A stretch of 64,000 nt of DNA from contig NZ_JANFMV010000001.1 in the NCBI RefSeq assembly GCF_024385575.1, forward strand, positions 2,323,681-2,387,680, read 5' to 3'. Within the stretch, counting starts at the first letter, position 1. Each line of letters begins with the position of its first letter. Shown one piece after another: positions 1 through 8,448 of the stretch. The position numbers and the translations under genes are program-made. The notes beneath the pieces were generated by a model. It saw nothing but the letters and a program-made list of their open reading frames with translations. It was not told the DNA's origin and did not search any database. This DNA is from Rhizobium sp. NRK18. Lineage in GTDB: Bacteria; Pseudomonadota; Alphaproteobacteria; Rhizobiales; Rhizobiaceae.

Positions 1-386
1 AGTTCTACAACAACGGCGAACTCAAGTCGTCCGGCTCCTCGATCACCGAGGGCATCGGCCAGGGCCGCATCACTGCGAACCTCGAGGGGTTCACGCCGGA
101 CTACGCCTACCAGATCCCCGACCGCGAGGCCCTGCCGCTGATCTTCGACCTCGTCGAAAACGAAGGCCTCTGCCTTGGCGGCTCGTCCGGCATCAACATC
201 GCCGGCGCCATTCGCCTTGCCAAAGACCTCGGGCCGGGCCATACAGTCGTGACCATTCTTTGCGACTACGGCAACCGCTACCAGTCGAAACTCTTCAATC
301 CGGACTTCCTTGCATCGAAGGATCTGCCGGTCCCGCAATGGCTGACGAAGCCGACGGAGATCGAGGTTCCTTTCCAGGCGGCGTGA
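1..386 (+). CDS. cysK: Cysteine synthase A, C-terminal part (5' truncated by window edge)
   Basis: The open frame enters from the left edge (first full codon at position 3) and ends in TGA at 384-386, giving 127 residues. Cysteine synthase joins O-acetylserine and sulfide with pyridoxal phosphate in the cytoplasm. The visible part carries features of the C-terminal half of this fold: a TEGIGQGR stretch, a GLCLGGSSGIN loop and an ILCDYGNRYQSKLF segment near the end. The lysine that binds the cofactor lies outside the window. It is followed after 24 bases by alaX, then sseA, so it is probably the head of a sulfur and cysteine related operon. Cystathionine beta-synthase paralogues are the main alternative. 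Confidence 0.9.
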   Translation, partial: FYNNGELKSSGSSITEGIGQGRITANLEGFTPDYAYQIPDREALPLIFDLVENEGLCLGGSSGINIAGAIRLAKDLGPGHTVVTILCDYGNRYQSKLFNPDFLASKDLPVPQWLTKPTEIEVPFQAA

Positions 387-410
387 AGTCCGCCATCAAA
401 GGAATGCCCG

Positions 411-1142
411 ATGCCCGTCAAGCCTCTGTTTCGCGACGACTTCTATCTCTCCACCTGCGAGGCGGTCGTCACCGCGGTTCATGAAGACGGGGCGGTCGAG
501 CTGGACCAGACCTGCTTCTACGCCACTTCCGGTGGGCAGCCGGGCGACACAGGCTTCTTCGAGCGGGCCGACGGCTCGAAGATCATGCTTGGCGTCACCA
601 CCCATGGCGAGACCAAGGACATCATCCTGCACCGGCCGCTGGAGGGCGAGGCGTTGCCCGCCGTCGGCGAGCCACTGGTCCTGCACATCGACTGGCCGCG
701 ACGCTACAAGCTGATGCGCATGCACACGGCCTGCCACCTGCTCTCCGTCGTCTGCCCCTTCCCGATCACCGGCGCGGCGGTCAACGAGGACGACAGCCGG
801 GTCGATTTCGACATGTCCGAGACGATCGACAAGGACGAGGTGACGGCAAAGCTGATGGCGCTCGTCAACGAGAACCATCCTATCTTCGTGCAATGGATCA
901 CCGACGAGGAACTCCAGGCCAATCCCGGTCTCGTCAAGTCGAAGAACGTCCGGCCGCCGATCGGCATGGGCCGGGTCAGCCTCGTCTGCATCGGCGAGAA
1001 TTCTTCCGTTGACAGTCAGCCCTGCGGCGGTACCCATGTATCCGAGACCCAGGAGGTCGGGGCGATTCACATCGCCAAGATCGACAAGAAGGGTAAGGAA
1101 AACCGTCGCTTCCGCATCCGTTTCGGAACGCCGGAAGCCTGA
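411..1142 (+). CDS. alaX: Alanyl-tRNA editing protein, AlaX family
   Basis: This is a free-standing editing domain related to the second half of alanyl-tRNA synthetase, which in its family hydrolyses tRNA(Ala) mischarged with serine or glycine. The 243-residue protein shows the zinc-binding set: HTACH (H105 and H109) and CGGTH (C205 and H209). The N-terminal part has the GGQPGDTG motif of the family. It lies between cysK and sseA with short gaps, on the same strand. Length fits bacterial AlaX proteins of the larger class. The start at 411 is supported by its position 24 bases after the cysK stop. Confidence 0.9.
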   Translation: MPVKPLFRDDFYLSTCEAVVTAVHEDGAVELDQTCFYATSGGQPGDTGFFERADGSKIMLGVTTHGETKDIILHRPLEGEALPAVGEPLVLHIDWPRRYKLMRMHTACHLLSVVCPFPITGAAVNEDDSRVDFDMSETIDKDEVTAKLMALVNENHPIFVQWITDEELQANPGLVKSKNVRPPIGMGRVSLVCIGENSSVDSQPCGGTHVSETQEVGAIHIAKIDKKGKENRRFRIRFGTPEA

Positions 1143-1160
1143 TTGGGCAAGGGAGCCATC

Positions 1161-2015
1161 ATGACCGAGGGAAAGAGTCCGTTCGTCGTTTCCGCCGACT
1201 GGGTTGAAAAGCAGCTGGGCGCACCGGAATTCAGGATCGTCGACGCCTCCTGGTATCTGCCGGCCCAGAAGCGCAACGGTGCCGCCGAATATGCCGAAGG
1301 CCATGTGCCCGGCGCCGTCTTCTTCGACCAGGACGCCATCTGCGACCAGTCCTCCGGCCTGCCGCACACCCTGCCCTCGGCGGAAGAATTCGCCGCCGCC
1401 GCGGAAAAGCTCGGCATTTCCGATACCGACACGATCGTCGTCTATGACGGCCCCGGCATCTTCACCGCCCCGCGCGTCTGGTGGATGTTCCGCCTGTACG
1501 GCGCCACCAAGGTCTTCATCATGGATGGCGGCATCGACGGCTGGAAGAAGGAAGGCCGGCCGCTCGAGACCGACATTCCGGAACCGGCGCCCGGCACCTT
1601 CAAGCTCAGCCCAAGTCTCCACAAGGTGACGACCTTTGCCGCCATGCAGGAGATCGTCTCCTCCGGCAGCCGGCAGATTGCTGACGCCCGCGGCGCCGGC
1701 CGTTTCACTGGCGAAGAGGCGGAGCCCCGCGCCGGCATGCGTTCCGGCCATATGCCGGGGGCGAGGAGCCTGCCGGCCGGCGTCTTTTCCGAGGCCGGCC
1801 GCTTGAAGGATCTCGCCGCGCTGCGCGAAACGATCGAGGCCGCCGGCATTGATCTTTCCAGGCCGGTCACCACCACATGCGGCTCGGGCGTAACGGCGGC
1901 GATCATTTCGCTGGCGCTCGAAAGCCTCGGCCATGCAGATCACACCCTCTATGACGGCTCCTGGTCGGAATGGGGATCGAAGGAAGACACGCCGGTCGTC
2001 ACCGGGAAGGCTTGA
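1161..2015 (+). CDS. sseA: 3-mercaptopyruvate sulfurtransferase
   Basis: A two-domain rhodanese-type sulfurtransferase of 284 residues that moves sulfur from 3-mercaptopyruvate to thiol or cyanide acceptors. The active-site loop CGSGVTA is intact with catalytic C240; the CG[SG]GVT form separates mercaptopyruvate from thiosulfate enzymes. The first rhodanese domain (about residues 5-125) has no cysteine at the equivalent position, as usual. I chose ATG 1161 over an in-frame TTG at 1143 because GGGAG lies a few bases upstream. It follows alaX by 18 bases and is followed by a GNAT gene after 4 bases, so co-transcription is likely. Confidence 0.92.
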   Translation: MTEGKSPFVVSADWVEKQLGAPEFRIVDASWYLPAQKRNGAAEYAEGHVPGAVFFDQDAICDQSSGLPHTLPSAEEFAAAAEKLGISDTDTIVVYDGPGIFTAPRVWWMFRLYGATKVFIMDGGIDGWKKEGRPLETDIPEPAPGTFKLSPSLHKVTTFAAMQEIVSSGSRQIADARGAGRFTGEEAEPRAGMRSGHMPGARSLPAGVFSEAGRLKDLAALRETIEAAGIDLSRPVTTTCGSGVTAAIISLALESLGHADHTLYDGSWSEWGSKEDTPVVTGKA

Positions 2016-2019
2016 CAGC

Positions 2020-2610
2020 ATGGCCGAGCAGACCAAATCGCCGCGGGCGCTGAAAGCCCATATCACGCATCTGGAAATGACCGCGCCGCCGAAGGCCAAC
2101 CTGCCGATCCCGGTCAACATCCATACGGCGCTGATGCGGACGAAGAACATTCCGCTGCCCTTCTACCGCTATCTCTACCGGCAGGTCGGCAGCCGCTGGC
2201 ACTGGGTCAACCGCCTGCGCCTCGCCGACAAGAAGCTGGAGGCGATCCTGCGCGATCCGCGCGTCTCCGTCACGGTTCTTTATGTCGACGGTGCGCCGGC
2301 CGGTTTCTTCGAGCTTTTCCACGAGAGCGAGGAGACGGTCGAACTCTCCTATTTCGGCCTGATGGAACACGCCCTCGGCCTCGGTGTCGGCAAGTGGTTC
2401 CTGCTGCAGGCCATCACCGCCGCCTGGATGCTGGAACCGAAGCGCGTGACCGTGCAGACCAATACGCTCGATCACCCGCGCGCGCTGCAGCTCTACCAGC
2501 GTTACGGCTTCACGCCCGTCTCCACCTCCGACGCCCTCGTCCGCCCCTTAGGCGACAAGGAACTGCTGGAGCTGGCAAGGCGGGATGTCGCGCAAGTATC
2601 GGGTGGCTGA
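2020..2610 (+). CDS. GNAT family N-acetyltransferase
   Basis: A 196-residue protein with a C-terminal GNAT fold: the stretch LGLGVGKWFL (acetyl-CoA pyrophosphate loop) and the late HPRALQLYQRYGFTPV segment are typical. The substrate cannot be told from sequence. The start at ATG 2020 lies 4 bases after the sseA stop; a longer frame from 1933 would overlap sseA and is unlikely. It is the fourth gene of the apparent cysK-alaX-sseA transcription unit. Confidence 0.85.
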   Translation: MAEQTKSPRALKAHITHLEMTAPPKANLPIPVNIHTALMRTKNIPLPFYRYLYRQVGSRWHWVNRLRLADKKLEAILRDPRVSVTVLYVDGAPAGFFELFHESEETVELSYFGLMEHALGLGVGKWFLLQAITAAWMLEPKRVTVQTNTLDHPRALQLYQRYGFTPVSTSDALVRPLGDKELLELARRDVAQVSGG

Positions 2611-2659
2611 AGCACCTCTGACGGCGGATCATGGCCTCCGTACCGCAAAGGAGACCAGC

Positions 2660-3130
2660 ATGACCGCCATCCACTTTTCCGCCATGCCCACGGGTGACGC
2701 CGAAACCTATTGGGCCGGCGGGCCGGACGCCTATGGCCTGACCCCAGAACGGCAGATTTCCGACGGCGACGGCGTGCCGTGCCGGCATTGCCTGAAGACC
2801 GTCGGCAAGGGCGAGGCCTATCTGGTGCTGGCCTATCGTCCCTTCCCGGCCCTCCAGCCCTATGCCGAGACCGGTCCGATCTTCCTGCATGCGGAACCCT
2901 GCGAGCGCTATGCGGCCGAGGAGATCGTCCCGCCGATGCTGGAAAGTCCCGACTATATCGTGCGCGGCTATGGCGCGAACGACCGTATCGTCTATGGCAG
3001 CGGCGCGGTGACACCGACCGGTGACATACCAACCCGTGCCGCTGACCTCCTGGCGCGCGACGACATCGCCTATCTGCATGTCCGCTCGGCGCGCAACAAT
3101 TGCTATCAGTGCCGGATCGACCGCGCCTGA
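2660..3130 (+). CDS. DUF1203 family protein
   Basis: A 156-residue protein of the DUF1203 type with no established function. Visible features are a CRHC pair near residues 35-38, a conserved PFPALQPYAETGPIFLH core and a C-terminal NNCYQCRIDR segment, so four cysteines could form a metal site. ATG 2660 is chosen because AAAGGAG lies seven bases upstream. It is convergent with the TauE gene, whose stop is 28 bases away. Confidence 0.75.
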   Translation: MTAIHFSAMPTGDAETYWAGGPDAYGLTPERQISDGDGVPCRHCLKTVGKGEAYLVLAYRPFPALQPYAETGPIFLHAEPCERYAAEEIVPPMLESPDYIVRGYGANDRIVYGSGAVTPTGDIPTRAADLLARDDIAYLHVRSARNNCYQCRIDRA

Positions 3131-3158
3131 CGGCGGGAGATGGCGGTTTTGTGGCGGC

Positions 3159-3950
3159 TCAGCCCCAGAGCGCCATGCCGCTTCGCGCCAGAATGTAGAT
3201 GCCGACGACGACGATGATGCCGGCGAAAATGTTGGTGAGCGTCTGGCCCTTCGTCGACAGCCTGGACGCCGCCAGCATGCCGATCACGCCACCGAGAATG
3301 CCGCCGGTGATGAACTCGAAGGCGATCGTCCAGTCGACGAGGCCAGAGACAGCATAATTGGCCGCCGTCGTCAGGCCGAAGGTGCCGACCGCGAGCAGCG
3401 ACGAGCCGACCGCATTGATCATCGGCATGCCGGTCGCAAACATCAGGCCCGGCACGATCAGGAAACCGCCGCCGATGCCGAAGAAGCCGGAGAGCATGCC
3501 GGTGCCGATCGCGACGACCGACGTGCGGAGGCAGACATGCGGCGGCTCGACAGGCGCGTCCGAGGTCGACGTTTTCTTCCGGCCGCGCAGCATCGCCGCC
3601 GCGACCACCATCATCAGCAGTCCGAACAGGAAGAGCAGCTTCTGGCCGTCGACCATCTTGCCGAGGCTCGATCCGCCGAAGGCGCCGATGACGCCCATGC
3701 CGGCGAACACCGCCGCGCAGCGCCAGCGCACATGGCCCTTGCGGGCATGGCTGACGAGATTGGCATAGGCATTGACCGCGACGGCCAAAGCCGAGGTGCC
3801 GAGCGCCACATGCGGGCTCGCCACGCCCACGACGTAGATCAGCAGCGGGGTCGCCAGGATGGACCCGCCGCCGCCGATCAGCCCGAGGGTGAAGCCGACG
3901 AGACTGCCGGAAAACAGCGCCGTCAGCGTGCCGGCCAGCCCCGCGCTCAT
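3159..3950 (-). CDS. Sulfite exporter TauE/SafE family permease
   Basis: A 263-residue polytopic membrane protein with about eight hydrophobic segments arranged as two similar halves; GLIGGGGSI in the first half and GFFGIGGGF in the second are the repeat signature of TauE/SafE permeases. Its ATG overlaps the stop of the upstream metallo-beta-lactamase gene by four bases (ATGA), so the two are translationally coupled. In BLH/ETHE1-type loci such a permease is thought to export sulfite made by persulfide oxidation. Direction and substrate are inference. Confidence 0.88.
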   Translation of the reverse strand: MSAGLAGTLTALFSGSLVGFTLGLIGGGGSILATPLLIYVVGVASPHVALGTSALAVAVNAYANLVSHARKGHVRWRCAAVFAGMGVIGAFGGSSLGKMVDGQKLLFLFGLLMMVVAAAMLRGRKKTSTSDAPVEPPHVCLRTSVVAIGTGMLSGFFGIGGGFLIVPGLMFATGMPMINAVGSSLLAVGTFGLTTAANYAVSGLVDWTIAFEFITGGILGGVIGMLAASRLSTKGQTLTNIFAGIIVVVGIYILARSGMALWG

Positions 3951-4825
3951 TCCCAGGCAGCGCCTTCAAGCGCGTTCAGCGGGATCTTCAGATAGCGCCT
4001 GCCGTTCCCCTCCGGTTCGGGCAGACGGCCGCCGCGAATGTTGACCTGCAGGGCATGCAGGATGAGCTTCGGCATCGGCAGCGTTTTATCACGCGCCTCG
4101 CGCAGGGCGATGAAGGCGGCCTCGTCCTTGCCGGCAATATGCGGATTGTCGCGCTTCTCCTCGCCGACCGTGCTTTCCCATTTCGGCTCGCGGCCGCCGG
4201 GCTGATAGTCGTGGCCGGTGAAGATGCGGGTATCTTCCGGCAGCGACAGGATCTCCTCGATCGACTGCCAGAGCCGGCTGGCGTTGCCGCCGGGAAAATC
4301 GGCGCGTGCCGTGCCGCTGTCGGGCATGAACAGCGTGTCGTGGACGAAGGCGGCGTCGCCGATCACATAGGTGATCGAGGCCAGTGTATGGCCGGGCGAG
4401 AACAGTACCGTCGCGTCGATATTACCGACCTTGAACCGGTCACCGGCCGAAAACAGGCGATCCCACTGGGAGCCGTCGGTGGCTAGGTCCGGGAAGTTGT
4501 AGAGCGCCTTCCACAGCGCCTGCACCTCCGTGACACGCGCGCCGATGGCCGTCGGCGCACCGGTCTTTTCCTTCAGGTAATGGGCGGCGGAGAAATGATC
4601 GGCATGCGGATGCGTGTCGAGGATCCATTCGACCGTCAGGCCGTTGTCGGCAACGAATTTCAGGATCGCGTCGGCATTCTCTGTCGAGGTCGCGCCGGAC
4701 TTCTCGTCATAGTCCAGCACCGGGTCGATGATCGCGCATTTGCCCGTTGCCGGGTCAGCCGCGACATACTGGACGGAAAAGGTGCGCCTGTCGAAAAAGG
4801 CGGTGACGGCGGGCTTCTGGGGCAT
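3947..4825 (-). CDS. blh: MBL-fold persulfide dioxygenase (ETHE1/BLH type)
   Basis: A 292-residue metallo-hydrolase with the THPHADH motif (HxHxDH), a second metal histidine in SPGHT and another in TGHDY. This set, the YVAADP and CAIIDPV N-terminal segments and the fused context with TauE match the BLH/ETHE1 persulfide dioxygenases that turn glutathione persulfide into sulfite and glutathione with iron. ATG 4825 begins MPQKPAV; a longer frame to 4870 lacks support. In Agrobacterium and Xylella related genes are repressed by the ArsR-type BigR; no bigR is in this window, but an AT-rich inverted repeat lies upstream. Confidence 0.85.
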   Translation of the reverse strand: MPQKPAVTAFFDRRTFSVQYVAADPATGKCAIIDPVLDYDEKSGATSTENADAILKFVADNGLTVEWILDTHPHADHFSAAHYLKEKTGAPTAIGARVTEVQALWKALYNFPDLATDGSQWDRLFSAGDRFKVGNIDATVLFSPGHTLASITYVIGDAAFVHDTLFMPDSGTARADFPGGNASRLWQSIEEILSLPEDTRIFTGHDYQPGGREPKWESTVGEEKRDNPHIAGKDEAAFIALREARDKTLPMPKLILHALQVNIRGGRLPEPEGNGRRYLKIPLNALEGAAWE

Positions 4826-4913
4826 GAATGGGGCCTTTCCTGAACTGCCTGCGCATGGCCGGCAATCCACCGGTCGATGACGGGCGCGAAGGCACCGGCT
4901 TCGATACCTCCCT

Positions 4914-4939
4914 AATACATATTATTTTTTATATCTATT
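4914..4939. promoter_or_regulatory. AT-rich inverted repeat upstream of the blh-tauE operon
   Basis: Two nine-base arms, AATACATAT (4914-4922) and ATATCTATT (4931-4939), are inverted with one mismatch and an eight-base T-rich spacer. The site lies 89 bases before the blh start in the only AT-rich stretch of this intergenic region. The form fits operators of ArsR-type sulfide sensors such as BigR, but no regulator of that type is nearby, so the assignment is inference. Confidence 0.45.
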
Positions 4940-4986
4940 TCAGGCTGACGGCGCTTTCAAGGGGCGGAAAGGCAATTATACGACCG

Positions 4987-5832
4987 TCACCCTTCGGCGT
5001 TGCGCAGATAGCTGCTCGGAGCCACCCCGGTCATGCGCTTGAACATGACGGTGAAGGCCGCCGGGCTGTCATAGCCAAGGTCGAGCGCGACATTGGTCAC
5101 CAGATCGCCGCGCGCAAGGCGCGGCAGGGCTGCGAAAATGCTCGCCTGCTGGCGCCAGTCGGACAGGCTCACGCCCGTCTCGCGCCGGAAGAAGCGCGTG
5201 AAGGTCCGCCGGCTCATGCCCATCCGGTCCGCCCAACTGTCGATCAAGGCGCCGGCCGAGGGATTCTGCACGAACCGGCCGCAGAGGCCGGCAAGTTTCG
5301 GGTCGGCGGGAAACGGCAGGCCGAGCGGCAGTTCCGGCAGATGGGGGATTTCCTCCAGGATCAGCGCCATGATCAGGCCGGCCCGGCCCTCGGCTTCACA
5401 GCCCATCGGAAATTTCACCGCCTCGATCATCAGGCTGCGCATCAGATCGGTCATGCCGACGACCCGGCTCGTCGCCGGCAGGCCTTCCACGGCCCCGGGC
5501 ATGACATAGAGCGAGCGCAGGCTGACATCGCCGTTGGCGACGACCGAATGCACGACATGGGCCGGGATCCAGAGCGCATGGCCGGGCGGCACCATCCAGC
5601 GGCCGAACGCGGTCGTCACGGTAATCACCCCCGTCAGCGCATGGATCAGCTGTGCGCGGCTATGGGCATGTGGCGCGACGACGAAGCCGTCCGGCAATTC
5701 GCTCGCCTTGGCGACCAGCGGCGTCGTTGTCCGTTCCAGCCGCTCGAGCGACTGTTCCTGGCTCTCCGGAACCGGCGAATTAAGGATGCGGAAGTGCAAG
5801 GATTTGGCCCAGTTGCGATAGTGATAGACCAT
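4987..5832 (-). CDS. AraC family transcriptional regulator with cupin sensor
   Basis: A 281-residue regulator. The N-terminal half is a cupin-like AraC binding domain (PHAHSRAQLIHALTG, PPGHALWIPAHVVH), and the last 95 residues hold two helix-turn-helix units, ending in the typical LGYDSPAAFTVMFKRMTG segment. It is divergent from an Fsr-like exporter, which it probably controls. ATG 5832 is preferred; the frame stays open to 5931 but that would overlap the exporter start and consume the shared promoter. Confidence 0.85.
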   Translation of the reverse strand: MVYHYRNWAKSLHFRILNSPVPESQEQSLERLERTTTPLVAKASELPDGFVVAPHAHSRAQLIHALTGVITVTTAFGRWMVPPGHALWIPAHVVHSVVANGDVSLRSLYVMPGAVEGLPATSRVVGMTDLMRSLMIEAVKFPMGCEAEGRAGLIMALILEEIPHLPELPLGLPFPADPKLAGLCGRFVQNPSAGALIDSWADRMGMSRRTFTRFFRRETGVSLSDWRQQASIFAALPRLARGDLVTNVALDLGYDSPAAFTVMFKRMTGVAPSSYLRNAEG

Positions 5833-5836
5833 ACCA

Positions 5837-5897
5837 CGAAAGCAGGCCGATACAACCGCCTGTATCTTGCCGGTCAAGAACAGCCTCGAAAGCAGGC
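5837..5897. promoter_or_regulatory. Operator region between the AraC regulator and Fsr-like exporter
   Basis: The 83-base gap holds a perfect inverted repeat GATACA-N6-TGTATC (5849-5866) and an exact 11-base direct repeat CGAAAGCAGGC at 5837-5847 and 5887-5897, 50 bases apart. Direct repeats are the usual AraC-type binding arrangement. The spacing is close to five helical turns, so both copies could face the same side of the DNA. Confidence 0.5.
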
Positions 5898-5915
5898 AGC
5901 CCGACGGAGACACCC

Positions 5916-7121
5916 ATGACCGACGCCACAACCGCCGACCGCGCCGCGGCCGGCACCACCGCCTTCACCATCATCGCAGCGTTGAGCTTCTGCCACATGC
6001 TCAACGACATGATGCAGTCGCTGCTGGCCGGCGTCTATCCAATCCTGAAATCCAGTTACGGTCTCGATTTCGGCCAGATCGGCATGATGACGCTGACCTT
6101 CCAGGTCACCGCCTCCCTCCTGCAGCCGCTCGTCGGCATCTATACCGACAAGCACCCGCAGCCCTATTCTCTGGCGGCGGCCATGGGCTTCACCCTGGTC
6201 GGGCTGATCCTGCTCGCCAACACCCATCAGTATGAGCTGATGCTTCTCGCCAGCGCCCTGATCGGCCTCGGCTCGTCGGTCTTCCATCCGGAATCGTCGC
6301 GCATCGCCCGCATGGCGTCCGGCGGCCGGCACGGGCTGGCGCAGTCGCTCTTCCAGGTCGGCGGCAATTTCGGCACGGCGCTCGGGCCGCTGCTCGCCGC
6401 CTTCATCGTGCTGCCGAACGGCCAGAATAGCATCGCCTGGTTTTCCGCAGCCGCCCTGCTTGCCATCCTCATCCTGTGGCGGGTTGGCGGCTGGTATGCC
6501 GGCAATCATCTGAAGCGGGCAAAAAGCGCCGGTAGCACCGTGCGCGAGGGCCTGCCGCGCAAGCAGGTTCTGACCGCAATCGCCATTCTCGGCCTTTTGG
6601 TCTTTTCCAAATACATCTATCTCGCCAGCCTGACGAACTACTACACTTTCTACCTGATCGAGAAATTCGGCATGACCATCCGCGAATCGCAGCTGCTGCT
6701 CTTCGTCTTCCTCGGCGCGGTCGCCGCCGGCACCGTGATCGGCGGACCGGTCGGAGACAGGATCGGCCGCAAGGTGGTGATCTGGATCTCGATCCTCGGC
6801 GTGCTGCCCTTCAGCCTCGCGCTGCCCTATGCCAATCTGTTCTGGACCGTCGTCCTGACCGTCATCATCGGCGTCGTGCTCGCCTCCGCCTTCTCGGCGA
6901 TCATCGTCTTCGCGCAGGAACTGGTGCCGGGAAAGGTTGGGCTGATCGCCGGCCTGTTCTTCGGCTTCGCCTTCGGCATCGCCGGCATCGGCGCCGCCCT
7001 CCTCGGCGAACTCGCCGACGTCAAGGGCATCGAGTTCGTCTATCACCTCTGCGCCTACCTCCCCGCGTTCGGCATCCTGACGATGTTCCTGCCGGACATC
7101 GAGAAGCGGAAGTCGGCATAG
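5916..7121 (+). CDS. MFS transporter, fosmidomycin-resistance (Fsr) family
   Basis: A 401-residue inner-membrane protein with about twelve hydrophobic segments. The N-terminal FCHMLNDMMQSLLAGVYP and QPLVGIYTDKHPQPYSL segments are characteristic of Fsr-type drug exporters driven by the proton gradient, and GDRIGRK is the central MFS loop motif. Start ATG 5916 is preceded by GGAG. The actual substrate is unknown; fosmidomycin export is the family name rather than an inference for this protein. Confidence 0.88.
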   Translation: MTDATTADRAAAGTTAFTIIAALSFCHMLNDMMQSLLAGVYPILKSSYGLDFGQIGMMTLTFQVTASLLQPLVGIYTDKHPQPYSLAAAMGFTLVGLILLANTHQYELMLLASALIGLGSSVFHPESSRIARMASGGRHGLAQSLFQVGGNFGTALGPLLAAFIVLPNGQNSIAWFSAAALLAILILWRVGGWYAGNHLKRAKSAGSTVREGLPRKQVLTAIAILGLLVFSKYIYLASLTNYYTFYLIEKFGMTIRESQLLLFVFLGAVAAGTVIGGPVGDRIGRKVVIWISILGVLPFSLALPYANLFWTVVLTVIIGVVLASAFSAIIVFAQELVPGKVGLIAGLFFGFAFGIAGIGAALLGELADVKGIEFVYHLCAYLPAFGILTMFLPDIEKRKSA

Positions 7122-7142
7122 GACGGGCCGCGCAACCAGCAC

Positions 7143-7184
7143 CTGTCGCGAAAATCCGGGGTCCAGGCCAGATCTTCGCGACAG
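7143..7184. terminator. Inverted repeat between convergent exporter and hydrolase genes
   Basis: CTGTCGCGAA (7143-7152) and TTCGCGACAG (7175-7184) are perfect ten-base inverted arms separated by 22 bases. They lie between the convergent genes ending at 7121 and 7198. There is no clear T tract, so a transcription stop is only one reading; a protein site is another. Confidence 0.35.
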
Positions 7185-7197
7185 TGATGACAGACGG

Positions 7198-8259
7198 TCA
7201 GCGGCCTGGCTTCAAGGCCCGGTCGAAGGCGTCCGTCACCATCCTGATCATCTTCTCATGGATTTTCAGGCGTGACTGTCCCGTGCCATCGGAGCAGATC
7301 GGATCGCCGATCTCCTCAGCCTCGGCAAGCTCGGCCGCCCCCGGCTTGCACACGCCGAACATGCTGTAATGGCTTGCATCCGCGATCGTCGAATATGTCG
7401 CCTCCGGAATGGCCTTTGCTACGCCCGAGGCAAGTGCGGTCCGGGGGATATGTCCCGGCTGACCGAGATTGACGATCTCGACCGGGATATCGACGTTTGC
7501 AAATGAATCGGCCCGCAGGACGTCGACCGGTGCCGGATCGATCGCCATGGCAAACCAGATCCGTTTGTCGCCATAGTCGCGACCGGCATATGAGATGTCG
7601 ATGGTGTGAAGATCGACGCCACTCTGTCGCAACCATCCGCAAAGCGATGCATTGAGACCATCCGTGTCGCAATATCCGGCCAGAAGCGCTGGATCGATGC
7701 GCGCGCCGGCCAGCACCAGGGCGGTGTTGCCGCCCATGGAAAGCCCCAGCACGCCAACCCTGCCCGCTTCCAGCCCTCGCTTGAATGCTGCATCGCTTTC
7801 CACCGCATCCAGTGTCGCCGTGATGTCCCCCGGCCTCAGCCAAAGCTTGATCGTCTCTTCGGCGGATCGATAAGCGCCGCCGTTTCCCGGATGCATGGGG
7901 GCTGCCACGATGAAGCCAGCCTTCGCCAGTGGTGTTGCAATCCAGCTCATCGCCTGCGGCGTGCCGCCAAGGCCCGCGCCATGGGAGAGAAGGACCAGCG
8001 GATATCGTCCTGCCGAAATCGGCGCATCGGCCATGGCCGGAGTGCCAAGAAAGAACGCGCTCTCGCCCAGCGTGACGGGCGTGCCGCCCTTGTCCGCGGG
8101 GTACCAGACCGTCACGGCCAGGTCGCCTCCGCGCGCCTTCGACGAAGCCGTGATCTGCCGGACGCCAACGACGTCACCGGCAAGGGCGGTACCGTCAACC
8201 GTCAGTACCGCCGAGACTGCGAGGCAGATCATCGCGGCCATTCTCATCAAGGGGTTCAT
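7198..8259 (-). CDS. Secreted alpha/beta hydrolase (dienelactone-hydrolase-like)
   Basis: A 353-residue protein with a signal peptide (hydrophobic segment then TALAGD), a VLLSHGAGLGGT oxyanion-hole strand and the nucleophile elbow GLSMGGN. A late histidine in ASHYSMFG could complete the triad. Substrate is unknown; relatives include platelet-activating-factor-acetylhydrolase-like esterases. ATG 8259 is favoured over ATG 8271 because GAGGA lies upstream of it at good spacing. It lies downstream of, and on the same strand as, a membrane-bound AraC regulator. Confidence 0.75.
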   Translation of the reverse strand: MNPLMRMAAMICLAVSAVLTVDGTALAGDVVGVRQITASSKARGGDLAVTVWYPADKGGTPVTLGESAFFLGTPAMADAPISAGRYPLVLLSHGAGLGGTPQAMSWIATPLAKAGFIVAAPMHPGNGGAYRSAEETIKLWLRPGDITATLDAVESDAAFKRGLEAGRVGVLGLSMGGNTALVLAGARIDPALLAGYCDTDGLNASLCGWLRQSGVDLHTIDISYAGRDYGDKRIWFAMAIDPAPVDVLRADSFANVDIPVEIVNLGQPGHIPRTALASGVAKAIPEATYSTIADASHYSMFGVCKPGAAELAEAEEIGDPICSDGTGQSRLKIHEKMIRMVTDAFDRALKPGR

Positions 8260-8448
8260 CTCATTCCTCATCTGTGCTGAATCCAGGATACCCCGGCGCT
8301 CTGCGCCGCCCAGCCATGGTCCGAGGCGGAACGCGATCGCCGGTCGGCTGCAACTTGCCCGAATCCGAAACGGCCGCGTCCTCGATCACGATCTCGGACG
8401 TCCATGATCGCGATTAAGGTCAGATCGCAGATGATGTTGATGGACTGC

